NCBI GenBank assembly: GCA_032716605.1
Contig: CM064580.1
Location: forward strand, 32,748,728-32,812,727
Reading direction: 5' to 3'
Length of the DNA stretch: 64,000 bases
DNA from: Paralithodes platypus
Lineage: Eukaryota > Arthropoda > Malacostraca > Decapoda > Lithodidae
Shown here piece by piece: positions 34,250 through 46,089 of this stretch. The first letter of the stretch is position 1. Each line of letters opens with the position of its first letter. The translations under genes and the position numbers were made by a program. The notes under the pieces were generated by a model. It made no database searches. It was not told where the DNA came from and saw only the letters and a list, made by a program, of their open reading frames with translations.

Positions 34250-37200
34250 CCAATTTTATCTTAAAGCTCCCTACAGTTTAGATCTCACTATACCACTTGG
34301 TAGTCCATTCCACCCATCTACAACTCTGTTACCAAACCAATATTTGCCTATATCTTTTCTGAAACGAAATTTATCTAATTTGAAACCATTGGTACGAGTT
34401 CTTTCGCTATCACTGAGCTTTAGTACATTTTGTTATGTCCCCTTTGTTAATCCCACTAACCCACTTGAACACCTCTATCATATCCCCTCTAACTCTGCGT
34501 CTCTCTAACGAATGTAAACCTAATTTCTTCAACCTTTCTTCATACGGAAGATTTCTAATATTATGGATAATTTTTGTCATTCTACGCTGTACTCTCTCCA
34601 ATGAATCTATGTCCATTCTGTAATTGGACACCAAAATTGGACAGCATAATCCATATGGGGTCTCACTAATGACAAGTAAAGTTTTAAGATAACATCAGCA
34701 GTTCTGTTACTCACACTCCTAGAGATGAACCCGAGAATCCTGTTTGCCTTATTACGAACGGTTATACACTGTTTTCTAGGCTTCAAATCATTGCTAACAA
34801 ACACACCTAGATCTTTCTCGCAGTCTGAATTTTCTAATTCTAAATTAGCTAGTTTATATTTAACATTTGTTTGCATCTTCCCTATCTTTAATACCTTGCA
34901 TTTGTCAATGATAAGCTTCATCTGCCAATTTACTGACCATTCATGTAAGGTATCTAGATCCCTTTGGAGGCACTCTATATCGCTATCTGAATCAATTGAT
35001 CTCCTCATTTTAGTATCGTCTGCGAATTTACTTATCCTACTAGTTATACCTAAATCTAGGTCATTTATGTATATACGAAACAACAGGGGACCTAATACCG
35101 ATCCCTGGGGGACACCACTTTTGACTGCTCCCCACTCTGACTTGGTACCATTTATGCGGACTCTCTGTTTCCTACCAATTAGCCTTGACCTAATCCATCC
35201 CAACAACGATCCTCCTATTCCATGTGCCTCAACCTTTCTCATCAATCTCTCATGAGGGACTCTATCGAAACCTTTACTGAAATCTAAATAAATAATATCA
35301 TATAACTTGTCACTATCTACTGCTTCATATACCTCTGAGAAAAAGCTAAGCAAATTAGTAAGGCAAGAACGTCCCTGAGTGAATCCATGCTGAGAAAAAT
35401 TTATTAAGTTAAATTTTTCTAAGTGGCTTCTAATTTTCCTAGCAATAAAATAATAGACTCTAGCAACATTCCTATGATTGATGTGAGACTAATGGGACGG
35501 TAATTGGATGCTATCGATTTATCACCTTTTTTGAAGATCGGAACTACATTTGCAAGCTTCCAAGCTTCTGGAACTAAACCTGTTTCTAATGACTTGTTAA
35601 ATAAAAATGCTAATGGGCTACTTAACTCATCTCTGCATTCTTTTAATACTCTAGCATATACCTCATCAGGACCAGGCGATTTTTGAGGTTTCAGTCTGTC
35701 AATTTCCTTAAGCACATCATTTCTACTTATACTAACTGTACTTAACATATTTTCTATACTATCACTATATACCATATTGACTTCTGGAATCTGTGCCAAA
35801 TTTTCATTAGTGAAAACGGAAAGATACTGACTATTTAATGTACTGCACATTTCTAAATAGTGTTCTGTTATTTCTCCTATTGAAGTTTTTAGGGGGCCTA
35901 TTACATCTCTAACTTTAGATTTATATAGTTGGTAAAAAGCTTTAGGGTATTTTTTGAGTAACTGGCTATCCTTATTTCTTAATTTCTGTTTGCTTTCCTG
36001 ATTTCCTTTTTAACCTGTCTTGATAGAGTCTGATAGTATATATGTAGATGATTTTCGCCTTTCTTTATTTTTCTATATATCCCTTTCATTTTTCCTATAA
36101 TATCTATTAGCTTATTAGTCATCCATTTTGGTTGGTTCTGCTTCGATCTAAATCTTCTTTTAGGGATATATTTATTTTGAGCATTGTGGAGTGAAGCAAT
36201 AAACTGGTTATATGTAGGTGGCAAGTATAACTCTGGCATATCCTGACTTAATTGCTTAACAATAGGGTCCACCCTTAAGTCTCTTCTTAGCCCACCATAA
36301 TCGGCTTTTCTGAAATCTGGGATAAGTGTCGTATTCTCTTTAGCATTCCCTGTCCATTGTATATTAAAATAAATAGATTTATGATCGCTATTTCCTAGGT
36401 GGTCACCAATTTCTACATCATTTATCATATGTTCATTGTTACTGAAAACTAAATCAAGAATATTAATACCTCTAGTCGGCGTATCTATGAATTGAAATAA
36501 AAAACTATCTTGTACTACCTCAATAAACTCTACTGAATCGGAGTCGCCTATTTGGTGCTGCAAATCAATGTTCGGAAAATTAAAATTCCCCATAATGCAC
36601 ACATTGCTAAACCTTGATGCTATTTTAATTTCCTCCCATAACGATGTTCCGCCATTTCTACTCATATTAGGCGGTCTATATATAACTCCAATAACTATGG
36701 TCTCACTACCTTCTTTAACCTCTACCCAAACACTTTCATTATCATTATTTAGCCTAATACCCGATTTAATACAGCTTTTTAATGTACTCCTGACAAACAC
36801 TGCTATACCCCCGCCCCTCCTACTTGTTCGGTCATATTTAAACAAACTATATCCTGGAATATCCAATTCTGCTAAAAAATACCTAGATTCTGTATTAATC
36901 CACCTTTCAGTTAGCGCTATTATGTCTATATTTTCTGTGCTAACGAGTGCTCTAAGTTCGTTCATTTTGTTACATAAACTCCTACAATTTGTATAATATA
37001 CCCTCAACCTATTACTTTTATTTGCAACTAATTTTCTATTGTGTTTAGCTAACTTATTATTTCCTGTTGAACTACTATCTCTAGACGGAAATTCTACTCT
37101 ATCAGTATTCTCATCTTTACTATCAGTTACATGTGTAGTGTTATCGATACTACTATTACACATCACTATATCCGCACTATCTTGACTGATTATTTCTATT

Positions 37201-37295
37201 TTACTCACTGGTTTGTCACATGAAGTGCCTGCTCCATATGAAGACAGTATTTTACTTCCACACCCAGGTTTTTTTTCAACGAAACCCCGCAACAA
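34250..37295 (-). pseudogene. CR1 ORF2 endonuclease and RT (frameshifted)
   Basis: ORF2 overlaps the end of ORF1. Endonuclease: YYTNCRSLCNKMNELRALV near 37,015; ALTERWIN; a GDFN block changed to GNFNFPNID near 36,590; LGNSDHKSIYF near 36,400. RT: KSPGPDEVYARVLKECRDEL near 35,680; YLDFSKGFDRVPHERLM near 35,280; VPQGSVLGPLLFRIYIND; SKFADDTKMRRSID near 35,020, with the FADD box intact. C-terminus: NLPYEERLKKLGLHSLERRR near 34,550. Frameshifts occur near 35,985, 35,455 and 34,635. Confidence 0.82.
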
Positions 37296-38176
37296 TCTTG
37301 TCCAGTGAGCTGGCTAAGGTCGAAACTCCTAGTCGAGAAATATGTACTCCATCCTAGGCATACAGTTCATCCTTACCATAGAAGTGGGTCCAGTTATCTA
37401 GGAATGGTATTGACTTTGCCTTGTAATACTTCTCCAGCCGGCTATTTACACCAATAGCCCTGGAGGACCATTCCTTCCGTACCCCTCTTCTTGGCAGGAT
37501 ACTGTGTACCACAGGAAATCCACCCTTCTCCTTGATCCTCTCCAGCATTTCCTGGTACTTGGTCAGCAACTCCTCAGTCCTGCATCTCCATATGTCATTG
37601 GACCCGCGTTGATGAAGATGATGGGGTCCTCCCCACCCACTTCTAGGACACCATCCATCTTCTCTGCCACCCTCCCGACTCCGGTTCCAGGTAGGCAGAC
37701 AACTTTACTAACATGAGTGTTAGTAGCCCCGTCAAGGTACCTAACCATTGAATCACCGACCATGAACTTCGCTTTTTTCCGTTGTCGGCGTGTAGCAGGA
37801 GTTGGAGCAGCAGTTGTTGCAGCACCAGCAGCAGACTCCCCTCCCCCCCCCCCTCCCCCCTCACTGCCTCGATGATCGCCACTTCCTCGCCATCACTCTG
37901 ATCAGCCAAGGTGCTGAAGTTGTTGTGGGTCTTGAGTGGCTGCCTTTTCAGCTTGCAGGCCGTTGCACTTGTTGACACCACTTTCCAAGGGGCTTCACGA
38001 TCCCTGGGAACACTTCCGGTAGCCTCACACTTCTTCTCCGCCATAGCTAGTCTCAAGGCCAAATTTTCATCTTTGAGACACTGAATCTCCTGCTCCACAC
38101 TCTCCAGTCTTTCTTGCAAAGCAAGACAAAGCTGGAGAGTATGGGAGGAGACAGCAGACTCGTCAACAAAAGCCAT
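37270..38176 (-). pseudogene. CR1 ORF1 with SGNH-esterase motifs (frameshifted)
   Basis: The N-terminus is from ATG 38,176, with a predicted coiled coil (LQERLESVEQEIQCLKDENL, residues ~24-43). After a C/G homopolymer (plus 37,846-37,862) the frame changes. Block I of SGNH hydrolases reads MVGDSMVRYLD near 37,760, with serine as nucleophile. The GTND block is frameshifted near 37,600: one frame gives INAGP, the next gives NDIWR. The C-terminal D-x-x-H block reads DGVHISRLG near 37,345, after a stop. CR1/L2 ORF1 proteins are known to carry such an esterase and bind RNA. This copy cannot make an intact protein. Confidence 0.7.
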
Positions 38177-38341
38177 CGCTAAGAAAGTTCACTAGGACCT
38201 CACTAAGGGTAAAACAGGTACACTAGCGGTCACTGGGGACGTCCGCACTGGTCAAGGGACAGAGGGTAACTGATAGACTTTGAGGCTTCAGCCAGGGCCT
38301 GCCAGCCCATACGGTCCGGAGATCTATGGTAACTCTATGGT

Positions 38342-38342
<1 letters not shown>

Positions 38343-38380
<38 letters not shown>
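38343..38380. repeat. (CT)n microsatellite
   Basis: About 19 CT units, next to a further CR1 3'-end unit starting TTGTTTGCACACCAGTACAA. Confidence 0.9.
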
Positions 38381-38383
<3 letters not shown>

Positions 38384-38725
38384 TGCACACCAGTACAAAT
38401 GAGGCAGATCCCTTTCACATGCAAGCAATATGAAATGGGAGTCTGCAAGAGCCAAGTGGCCAAGAGCCACAAGGCAGATCCCTTTCACACCCAACCCATC
38501 TCATAAACGTTATCTGTTACTTACACTACTTACTATACACCCATGTTATAATATACCTGCAACCAAGATACAATTGTAAGAAAAATTAACATAATAAAAT
38601 ATGGTTCTGCAGAGAGCCAACTAGCCCACACAAGAGAGATCCCTTTCACACCCAAACCATCTCATAAACGGTATTTATTACTTACTCACAATACTTCCCA
38701 TACACCAATGTTTTCATATATACCC
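38381..38725 (-). repeat. Cluster of truncated CR1 3' ends, part 4
   Basis: Two more units (ATGAGGCAGATCCCTTTCAC near 38,398 and GCAGAGAGCCAACTAGCCC near 38,609), same orientation as the others. Confidence 0.55.
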
Positions 38726-39042
38726 ACCACCTCATCTAAAAATGTACAGTTATCCATTGATAGCTGAAATCCCTACGGCCTTGAAAGATTAATTTTAACT
38801 GGTAATTATGTTACGTGGAGTGTAAACTTATCTCAGCATTGTGGGTAATACAGGATCAGAAGAATCATCGATATAGGGGTTTTGTTGGCAGTGATGGGTA
38901 GTTTCCCTAGTCTCCCCTTCTAATCCCAACCCAATGTTCCAAGGTGTTAAGGCAGGAAAATGCCCTGCCTTACACCACACATCTCAAACTACCACTGCCA
39001 TGCTCAGTAGTTGACAAGTGTGTGGAATTCCATCAAACATCC

Positions 39043-39187
39043 ATTATTATGTTCCTTCCAACAACCAACTCTACTCCTAAAATCGATTAATGAAATTTAC
39101 AAACACATGTGGCAGTCCGTGGATTCGAACCCAGGATGCTCACACCGAAAATCAACACCTTATGCATCGCACCACGAAGACAGTTAA
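39043..39187 (-). repeat. tRNA-derived SINE, copy 1
   Basis: On the minus strand it has an A-box-like CGTGGTGCGATGCATAAGG and a B-box GGTTCGAATCC. A tail ends near ACATAATAAT. Near-identical to 39,370-39,514. Confidence 0.65.
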
Positions 39188-39369
39188 AGGATGGTGGACA
39201 CTGCCTACGATTTATTATGCAACTTCGAATCCTGCATATCAATCTAAGCATGTACACACATCCCAACTGCAACTCACGTAGGCTATGCATATGTGAATGG
39301 AAAGAGCAATTAATGGGGCCTTAACCACTAGGGAAGTCCTCTCGATAAATTACTCCTGAACCAATATCA

Positions 39370-39514
39370 ATTATTATGTTCCTTCCAACAACCAACTCTA
39401 CTCCTAAAATCGATTAATGAAATTTACAAACACATGTGGCAGTCCGTGGATTCGAACCCAGGACGCTCACACCGAAAATCAACACCTTATGCATCGCACC
39501 ACGAAGACAGTTAA
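39370..39514 (-). repeat. tRNA-derived SINE, copy 2
   Basis: Same length and boundaries as 39,043-39,187, with one obvious difference (GGATGCTC against GGACGCTC). 39,188-39,369 between them is unrelated. Confidence 0.65.
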
Positions 39515-39869
39515 GACATAGCAGAGTTATGAAGCTTGGGAGGGATATATAGTAGCTAAAAGGATAAATTCAGATAGTCTGTCGCCTTATAATTGGTAGC
39601 CGCCCTTCCTAAACTTTATATAATCATATGAATAATTGCTGGACTATAATGAAAAGGATGTCACCGGTACTAATGGCTTTAGTTACTGTGAATGGGAAAG
39701 TCCTAACACACCCATGAATGAACAGCTTTTTCATTCCCTGTCATATCCTAACTGCCCATTTCTTTAAAAGTAGGCTAGCTTATGGACTACCAAAATGGCC
39801 ACACTCTTAAAACCTTACACTCCTTAACCCTATGCCCAAATGAGCCCAAAACACCCTGCTAGACAATGG

Positions 39870-40359
39870 TTAACCCTTGTCTGGCGGCGCCGGACTTAAG
39901 TCGGTCTAGAGAAGAAAGGACTATGTGGCGGGGACCGACTTCAGGCGGTGTGCAATTTTGAGCAATATTTGGCTCAGAGAGAGAGACGAGCAGTGGGAGG
40001 AGCGTAGGTCGGCTCTGACCATTCGGCACGGCTCCCGCGCCAGCACTGGGCCCGCCTCCACACACACCCACACCCACACTCACTGCCTCGCTGCACAGGG
40101 AATTATGTAAGGAAATTACCGTATTTTAGGGATTTTTCCTTCGTCTTGCACGATCGTTGCAAGAGAACGCGTGGTCGTAGAAGGATGGTTCTGGTGTCAT
40201 TGGAAAGCTCAATTATCGCCCTTTCAGTGATACATAATTGTACTACGCTCTGGCTCTTGTTTATGCATGAAAAAGAGCATGGAAACAAGGTCGTTTAGGG
40301 TAAAACCACCCGTTGGCGGGTAGTAGAAGTTACTGACGGGCCCGCTCGTAAGGCGTTAA
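39870..40359 (+). mobile_element. piggyBac-like MITE, family A, copy 4
   Basis: TTAA at 39,870-39,873 and 40,356-40,359; begins CCCTTGTCTGGCGGCG and ends CCCGCTCGTAAGGCG. Closest to copy 2. Sits in the minisatellite. Confidence 0.78.
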
Positions 40360-41009
40360 TGGTCACAACTAAAAAGGCCACACTCCTAAATGGCCACACT
40401 CCTTAAAATTCACAAACAAAATGGCTACACTCCTTAATGGTCAGTCTCTTAAACATCCATGGCGAAATTCCAAACCAGCCACACTCTAAAATGCCTACAC
40501 TCCTTAATTAATGGTCACAACCAGAATTGTCACTCTTAAAAGGCCATACACCTTATCGGTCACAACCAAAACGGCTACACTCCTTACCGTCCATACTCTC
40601 AAACAGTCACACTCTTCAACGACGACAACCAAAGTGGCCACTTCTCTTAATGACCAAAACAGCCACACTCATACACAGCCACAATTAAAATAGCCACATA
40701 TTTCATATTCACTCTTAATCGTTAACTTGCCCTAACTATCTACACCTACGCCATAAAATATAATTATACATGAATGTGTCACCTCCATATAATTATACAT
40801 TATTTATGTTATGTACTTTACTTAAATTTAAGTGCTTTTCAATATGTAGTAATTATCAAATTATACTACTTTTCTATATACATGATCATATTTTTAGATC
40901 TAGGCCATAATATAGCTATTCCTAGCCCAATAATGCTTCTCCTGGATAATCAAACAATATCTAGGTTACTTTCGGTAAAAAGTGCTCAAAACATATAATA
41001 AAGTACAGT

Positions 41010-42362
41010 ACATTGTTGTATTTAGTAATGCTGAAGTAATGAAGTATGAATCTCGTGTTGTGGCTATTAATTTTAGTTCTGCTTTTGATCTTGTTAATCA
41101 TAAAGCCCTTTTATATAAGCTGCAACTTTATGGTATTGGTGGTAGTCTTTTATCTATTTTTAAAGATTTTTTGACAGACAGGTTTCAGCATGTTGTTGTT
41201 GATGGGTGCACTTCTGTTTCTGTGCCTGTTGTTTCGGGTGTTCCACAGGGCAGTGTGCTTGGGCCTCTGTTTTTCATTATTTGTATTGCTTGCTTGTGCT
41301 CTGAGCTTGAAAATAAACTAGTTTCTTATGCCGATGACATAACTTTACTCATCAATTCCATCTCCAGAGAGCAGAATCGAAGTTGCCGCATTTCTAAACA
41401 GGGACTTGGCTAAGATTACCTCATGGTGTGAACTTTGGGGTATGAAGCTTAATGCTAAGAAAACTCACTCCATGATAATCAGTAGATCACGTACTTTGGC
41501 TCCTCCTCATCCTTGTTTGCATGTTTCTGGTGAACAAATTGAGGATGTGTCTGGTTTGCGTTTGCTTGGAGTGACTCTCGATCCTAAGTTGACATTTGAG
41601 AAGCATATTCGTTTCTTGTCTTCTACTATTGCTCAAAAGATTGGTTTACTTCGCAAGTGTTACAAAACATTCGCTTGTGAAACCACAGTCATAAAATCTT
41701 GTTATGCTTTTATTTTGCCTCATTTTGAGTATTGCTCTCCTGTTTGGAACTCGGCTGCTGACTGTCATTTGAAATGGCTTGATAAAGCTCTTAATTCTAT
41801 TAAATTTATTCTCCCTGCTCTATCTCTTGATCTTCATCATCGGCGTCGGGTTGGTGCCCTTAGTCTTTTATTTAAAAATTTTAACAATACTCCGCATCCA
41901 TTGCATAGTGTTTTACCAGAACCTTTTATTCCAATTCGCGCAACAAGATTTACGAGGAGTCTTAATGACCTTGCCATGACTCCAATTAATGTTTCTACAT
42001 CTCAGTTTTCTCGGTGATTTATTCCTTCAATGATTCCCTTTTTGGAATCATTTGCCAAACGAGGTTGTACAGTCAACCCATATCTCAGCTTTTAAGTCCA
42101 GAGTTAATGTTTTATTACAGCAGTAAATTTTTGTTTTAATCATGATTTGCTTTTATTCTTTTTAGAATGGTATTTTAATTGACAAACTGATCTTTTCTTC
42201 TGGGCTCTCTAACTACTGTAGCCCTTTTCCTTTTTCTTAGTTGTCTTAGTCTCTCTCCAGTACTTACGGGTATTTTGTGGGGATTCATCTTTTATAGGTG
42301 TATCTGCACCCTGTTGGGAGGCTTAGACAGCTTCTATAATAATAATAATAATAATAATAATT
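41010..42362 (+). mobile_element. 5'-truncated LINE with (ATA)n tail
   Basis: Begins inside the RT and ends, after a 3' region with CACCCTGTTGGGAGGCTTAG, in ATAATAATAATAATAATAAT (42,337-42,362). No endonuclease or ORF1 is present. Inserted in the minisatellite; the left boundary is approximate. Confidence 0.65.
41017..42017 (+). pseudogene. LINE reverse transcriptase fragment (frameshifted)
   Basis: RT palm from motif A, AINFSSAFDLVNHKALLYKL, through VSGVPQGSVLGPLFFIICI to VSYADDITLLINS near 41,325. A frameshift near 41,400 follows. Then come thumb blocks WGMKLNAKKTHSMIISRS and LRLLGVTLDPKLTFEKHI, and the C-terminal LPHFEYCSPVWNSAADCHLK. The catalytic YADD is intact. Jockey-superfamily by these motifs; clade not assigned. 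Confidence 0.78.
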
Positions 42363-42682
42363 ACCTAATTATATAAGGACAATGCCACAAAAGCTAAAAC
42401 AAAAGTCGGAATTATAAAATAATCACAACATTCATGGCCACACTTATACATGGCCACAACCAGAAAACAGCCACACTCATCAATGGCCACAACCAAAAGA
42501 GCTACACTCCTAAATATCCACAGCCAAAATGGCTACAATCTTTTCCTTCTGTAGTTTCTCCATGCCCAATAAGTTAAATGATCTTTTGATATATGTGACA
42601 CAGCTCTTGTATCCAACACAATACCCTGCGTGCAAAACCGCTCGAAGCCCGAACAACCTTGCTTGCAACTTTAATTATTATT

Positions 42683-43662
42683 CTATCTATCTATTGCCTG
42701 ACGCCGTGATCCCCGAAGGGGTGGCCACGAACGAACCGCCCCCATGCACCTCTGTCCCCAGTCAGTCGACGCCCCTCCCCCCAACCAGCACCGCCTTCGT
42801 TCATGTAGTTCCTCACTCCATCCTTCCACCTCATATTCGGTCTACCTCTCCCCCTCTGTCCCTCCACCTCGCTCTCGTACACCCTCTTAGTCATTCTCTC
42901 GCTTTCCATACGTTCCATATGGCCGAACCATCTCAAGTTATTCCTTTTCACACTTTCCAGCACATCTACCTCCACACCACACCTCCTTCTTACTTCCTCA
43001 TTAGTCTGTCTATCCCTCCATGTAACTCCGCACGCACTCCTTAAGTAATTCATTTCCACTGCTCTCACTCTTGGTCTGAGTCTCTCAACCAACGTCCATG
43101 CTTCGCTTCCGTAAGTCAGTGTCGGGATTACCACACTGTCATGCAAGGACTTCTTCACTTCCATACTGACCACCCTATTTCTTGTTACTGCTTTTAGCGT
43201 TCCTACAACCCTCTTCCCCTGTTGTACCCTCTCCCGCACCTCTTCATCCATAGTCCCATCTTTACTCAACACACTGCCCAGATACTTAAAAGAGTTGACG
43301 ATCTCCAATAGCCTGACCGTTCAGCTTCACCTCACACTCTGTGACTTCACCCCTTTCGAAGACCATAACCTTACTCTTCCCCGTATTTACCTTCAAATTC
43401 CGTTTTTCGCACACTGTTCCAAACTCATTTACCAGACCCTGCAACTCCCACTCATTATCACTCATCAGAACTGTATCATCCGCAAACAGCAGTATAGGTA
43501 GCTTCCACTCAATTCCCTCCCTTTTCAGTGATACACCAACATCCACTGCTCTTGATAGTATTTCTTTCATAACTCCATCCATATATACAGTAAACAACCA
43601 CGGGGACATCACACACCCCTGTTTCAAACCAACATTCAGGTCAAAGAACTCGCTCTGCTCAT
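42683..43662 (-). mobile_element. RTE-like LINE, copy 2 (5'-truncated)
   Basis: Same family as 7,541-10,737, with the (TAGA)n tail at its left (TCTATCTATCTATTGCCTGA). It covers VGLKQGCVMSPWLFTVYMDG near 43,620, an intact FADDTVLMSD near 43,475, FKYLGSVLSKDG near 43,290 and WFGHMERMESERM near 42,910. One frameshift lies near 43,305. It is 5'-truncated at about 43,662 where AT- and T-rich sequence begins. Confidence 0.8.
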
Positions 43663-44320
43663 TATTTTTATTATTATAATTTTTTTTTTTTTGGGGGGGA
43701 GCACTTGTTACAGGCAGCTTTGCCTTTCGTCTCCTTCTTACGCACAGAAAAAAAAACTTATAGCGGTGCTTACGATTGTACTATGTACATTCCAGTGTAA
43801 AGATATATTGGTGGTAATAAAATCATGTTATACTATAGTCTGTTTATTTTCAGTTGAGGATAAACTGGCATGTCCTCATCTTATTTAATAGGCTATAATT
43901 TCATTGGGAGGTGTTTGGTGTTGGGAGTGAAATTAATAAATTGGGTTATGAACATTTTGTAGCGAAATATGTTGTTAATTGTGAAAATTTTGCATTAATA
44001 GTATTCGTATTTGTCCATTAATTATCGATAAAGTAGGTGCTAATGGATTCAATTAACCATCAACTGGAAGTAAACCGACTATAGAAGAGCAAGGTAAAGC
44101 ACCAACAATATAAACAATTAATTTATGTACCGCCCATTTTGTACAGTGTAGGAAGCAAAGCACAGGAGAGTGTGGAAAAATATGTATGACAAGCACAAAA
44201 ATAAAAATAAAAGAAACAAAAATAAATAAATATATATATACCGGTATATATATACTGTATATATTACCACTCTGTAGTATCTGAGTCATAAAGAAGGAAA
44301 ATAGCCAATTTCTCGTCAGC
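43663..44320. other. No recognised genes; SINE tail
   Basis: Holds T and G homopolymers at 43,680-43,700. 43,893-43,945 matches the tail of the SINE at 1,290-1,412 without its tRNA head. The rest is AT-rich with a short TATA repeat near 44,230. Confidence 0.45.
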
Positions 44321-44808
44321 TTAACCCTTAAAAAGCGGCCCACCACTTAAGTCAAGTTAAATAAAGCTGGACTATGTGGCGGCGCTCGACATAACTCGAG
44401 TGGCAATTTCAGCACGTAATGTGGCTGAGAGAGAGAGACAAGTGGTGGCAGGAGACTAGCGAGCGTATGACTGCTCCAGACCACCGCGGCGAACCTACTG
44501 ACACAAATCTCAGCTCCCTCCTCCCTCTCTCACTCGCTACATACTCAATTATGTACCGAAAGTACCGAATTACCTGCTTTTTGCACTCGCGTTGCACGGT
44601 TATTGCAAGAAAACTATCCATCATACAAGGATCGTTATGGTGTCATTCGAAAGCTCTGTTTATGCCCTTTCAGGGATAGGTACTTGTTTTACGTTCTGGG
44701 TCTTATTTAAGCATGAAAATGATCACGTAAACAGCCCTATTTTGGCTAAAAACACCCCGCTGTGCGGTACATATAAATAAACCACATAGGCCGCTCGTAA
44801 GGTGTTAA
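44321..44808 (+). mobile_element. piggyBac-like MITE, family A, copy 5
   Basis: TTAA at 44,321-44,324 and 44,805-44,808. The ends CCCTTAAAAAGCGGCCCACC and, reversed, CACCTTACGAGCGGCCTATG pair around the shared AGCGGCC. Sister of copy 3. Confidence 0.8.
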
Positions 44809-45600
44809 AACAATAAAAATAGAATATAAATTTTACCTTTTCACCGGTGATGATTGGGCAAAGAATGCAAAAACACTTGCTTTCTTTTGGTTGGACAGAA
44901 TCACACCGAATCCAGTGATAGAGGATAGTGTGGGTAGGTAGGTGGGTGGGATGGAGGTACAGCAAACGACCGAGTCAGTCGCTGTCCTCGTAGTAGTGGA
45001 AGAGGTGGAGGTGGAGGTGGAGGAGGTGGAAGACTGTCCTCGTACGCGACGCCAGTCCTTCTGATCACCATGCACCACTGTCAGCCATTATATAATGTCC
45101 CTAGAGCAACCCCTTCACCACCCCTCAAGCACCTCCATCTTAGCCTCCCCCCCCCCCCCTCCCCCCCTCATCTCCTCCAACCCCCAGTCTTCTAAATACC
45201 ACCAACAACACGCCTTCACACACCACCACCACCAACACACCCTCACACCCACTATTGTCACCACTAGCATGATCATTGTATGGGGGGAGTTATATTTGCC
45301 TCACAGTGGGTAAGGCCTTTCTTAAACTTCTGTATGGCTCAACTATAGAACAATGTAGATTACTAACATTGCACTATTGTGTATGTGTATATAGTATATA
45401 TATGTTTATACTCTCAACCGGGATCGAACCACCGGCAGTCAGGATGATTGTCCATTGTCTATGCTTTAATCAACTCTAAAGAAAAACTTAACCTTTTCCT
45501 ATTCATATTAAAGGTAAAGGTAAATCCTACCTGGAAAATGTATTTCAATTCATTCAAAAGTCGTAGCTCACGCGTATTTGTGAGATATACTTATCAGTAG
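44809..45600. other. No recognised genes; GGA-rich tract and SINE-like block
   Basis: 45,000-45,040 is a GGTGGAGGTGGAGGTGG tract that yields Ser/Thr- or Pro-rich ORFs in different frames. 45,144-45,170 is C-rich. 45,415-45,470 has a B-box-like GATCGAACC on the minus strand, possibly a SINE head. No splice-bounded exon could be supported. Confidence 0.4.
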
Positions 45601-45601
45601 G

Positions 45602-45682
45602 CCTATATATATACAGTATATATATATATATATATATATATACAGTATATATATATATATATACAGTATAAATATATATATA

Positions 45683-45735
<53 letters not shown>
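45602..45735. repeat. (TA)n microsatellite, first block
   Basis: TA repeats interrupted by ACAGTA; separated from a second block (45,865-45,965) by an RTE LINE fragment. Confidence 0.9.
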
Positions 45736-45739
<4 letters not shown>

Positions 45740-45744
45740 GTATA

Positions 45745-45866
45745 CCGGTGAGAGTGTATATGGATGAAGGCGGTGCTGATTGGGAGGAGGGGCGTCGACA
45801 GACTGGGGACAGGGGTTCGTTCGTGGCCAACCGTTCGGGGATTACGACGTCAGGCAATAGATATAT
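45745..45866 (+). mobile_element. RTE-like LINE 3' end fragment (copy 3)
   Basis: GGATGAAGGCGGTGCTG to GACGTCAGGCAATAGATA is the plus-orientation 3' end of the RTE family (reverse of TATTGCCTGACGCCGTGATC at 42.69 kb). It carries the end of the coding region only. Confidence 0.65.
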
Positions 45867-45886
45867 ATACAGTATATAATATTATA

Positions 45887-45936
<50 letters not shown>

Positions 45937-46089
45937 TCTATATCTATATACTGTATATATATTAATATTGGTGGTTGAGATTGTAGGCACCAATTGATTA
46001 GGGCTAGACCCAGGAGAGGCTATAGGCATATGATAAGGAATCGATGGAACTACTGTTTCATTTGCTTGGTCTTTCTTAATTATTTTGTT

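Larger units (their letters stand above)
34141..38215 (-). mobile_element. CR1-type LINE, near full length
   Basis: Minus-strand non-LTR retrotransposon with ORF1 (38,176-37,270) and ORF2 (37,295-~34,250), then a 3' region matching the truncated units around it. ORF2 holds an APE endonuclease and RT; ORF1 has esterase motifs. The 5' boundary is uncertain (about 38,215-38,340, before a (CT)n run). Likely the family that generated the neighbouring 3'-end cluster. Confidence 0.78.
39780..42545. repeat. Degenerate minisatellite of TGGCCACACTCCTTAA-type units
   Basis: Units around 20-28 bp built from AATGGCCACACTCCTTAA and GGTCACAACCAAAATGGC. They occupy 39,780-39,865, 40,360-40,720 and 42,418-42,545. 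A piggyBac-like MITE and a LINE fragment interrupt the array. Confidence 0.65.

Noticed and set aside
44833..45313. Pro/Ser/Thr-rich ORFs on both strands, possibly a host exon
   Set aside because: They arise from a GGTGGA-type tract and C-rich runs, have no supported splice sites, and all frames look equally low-complexity.
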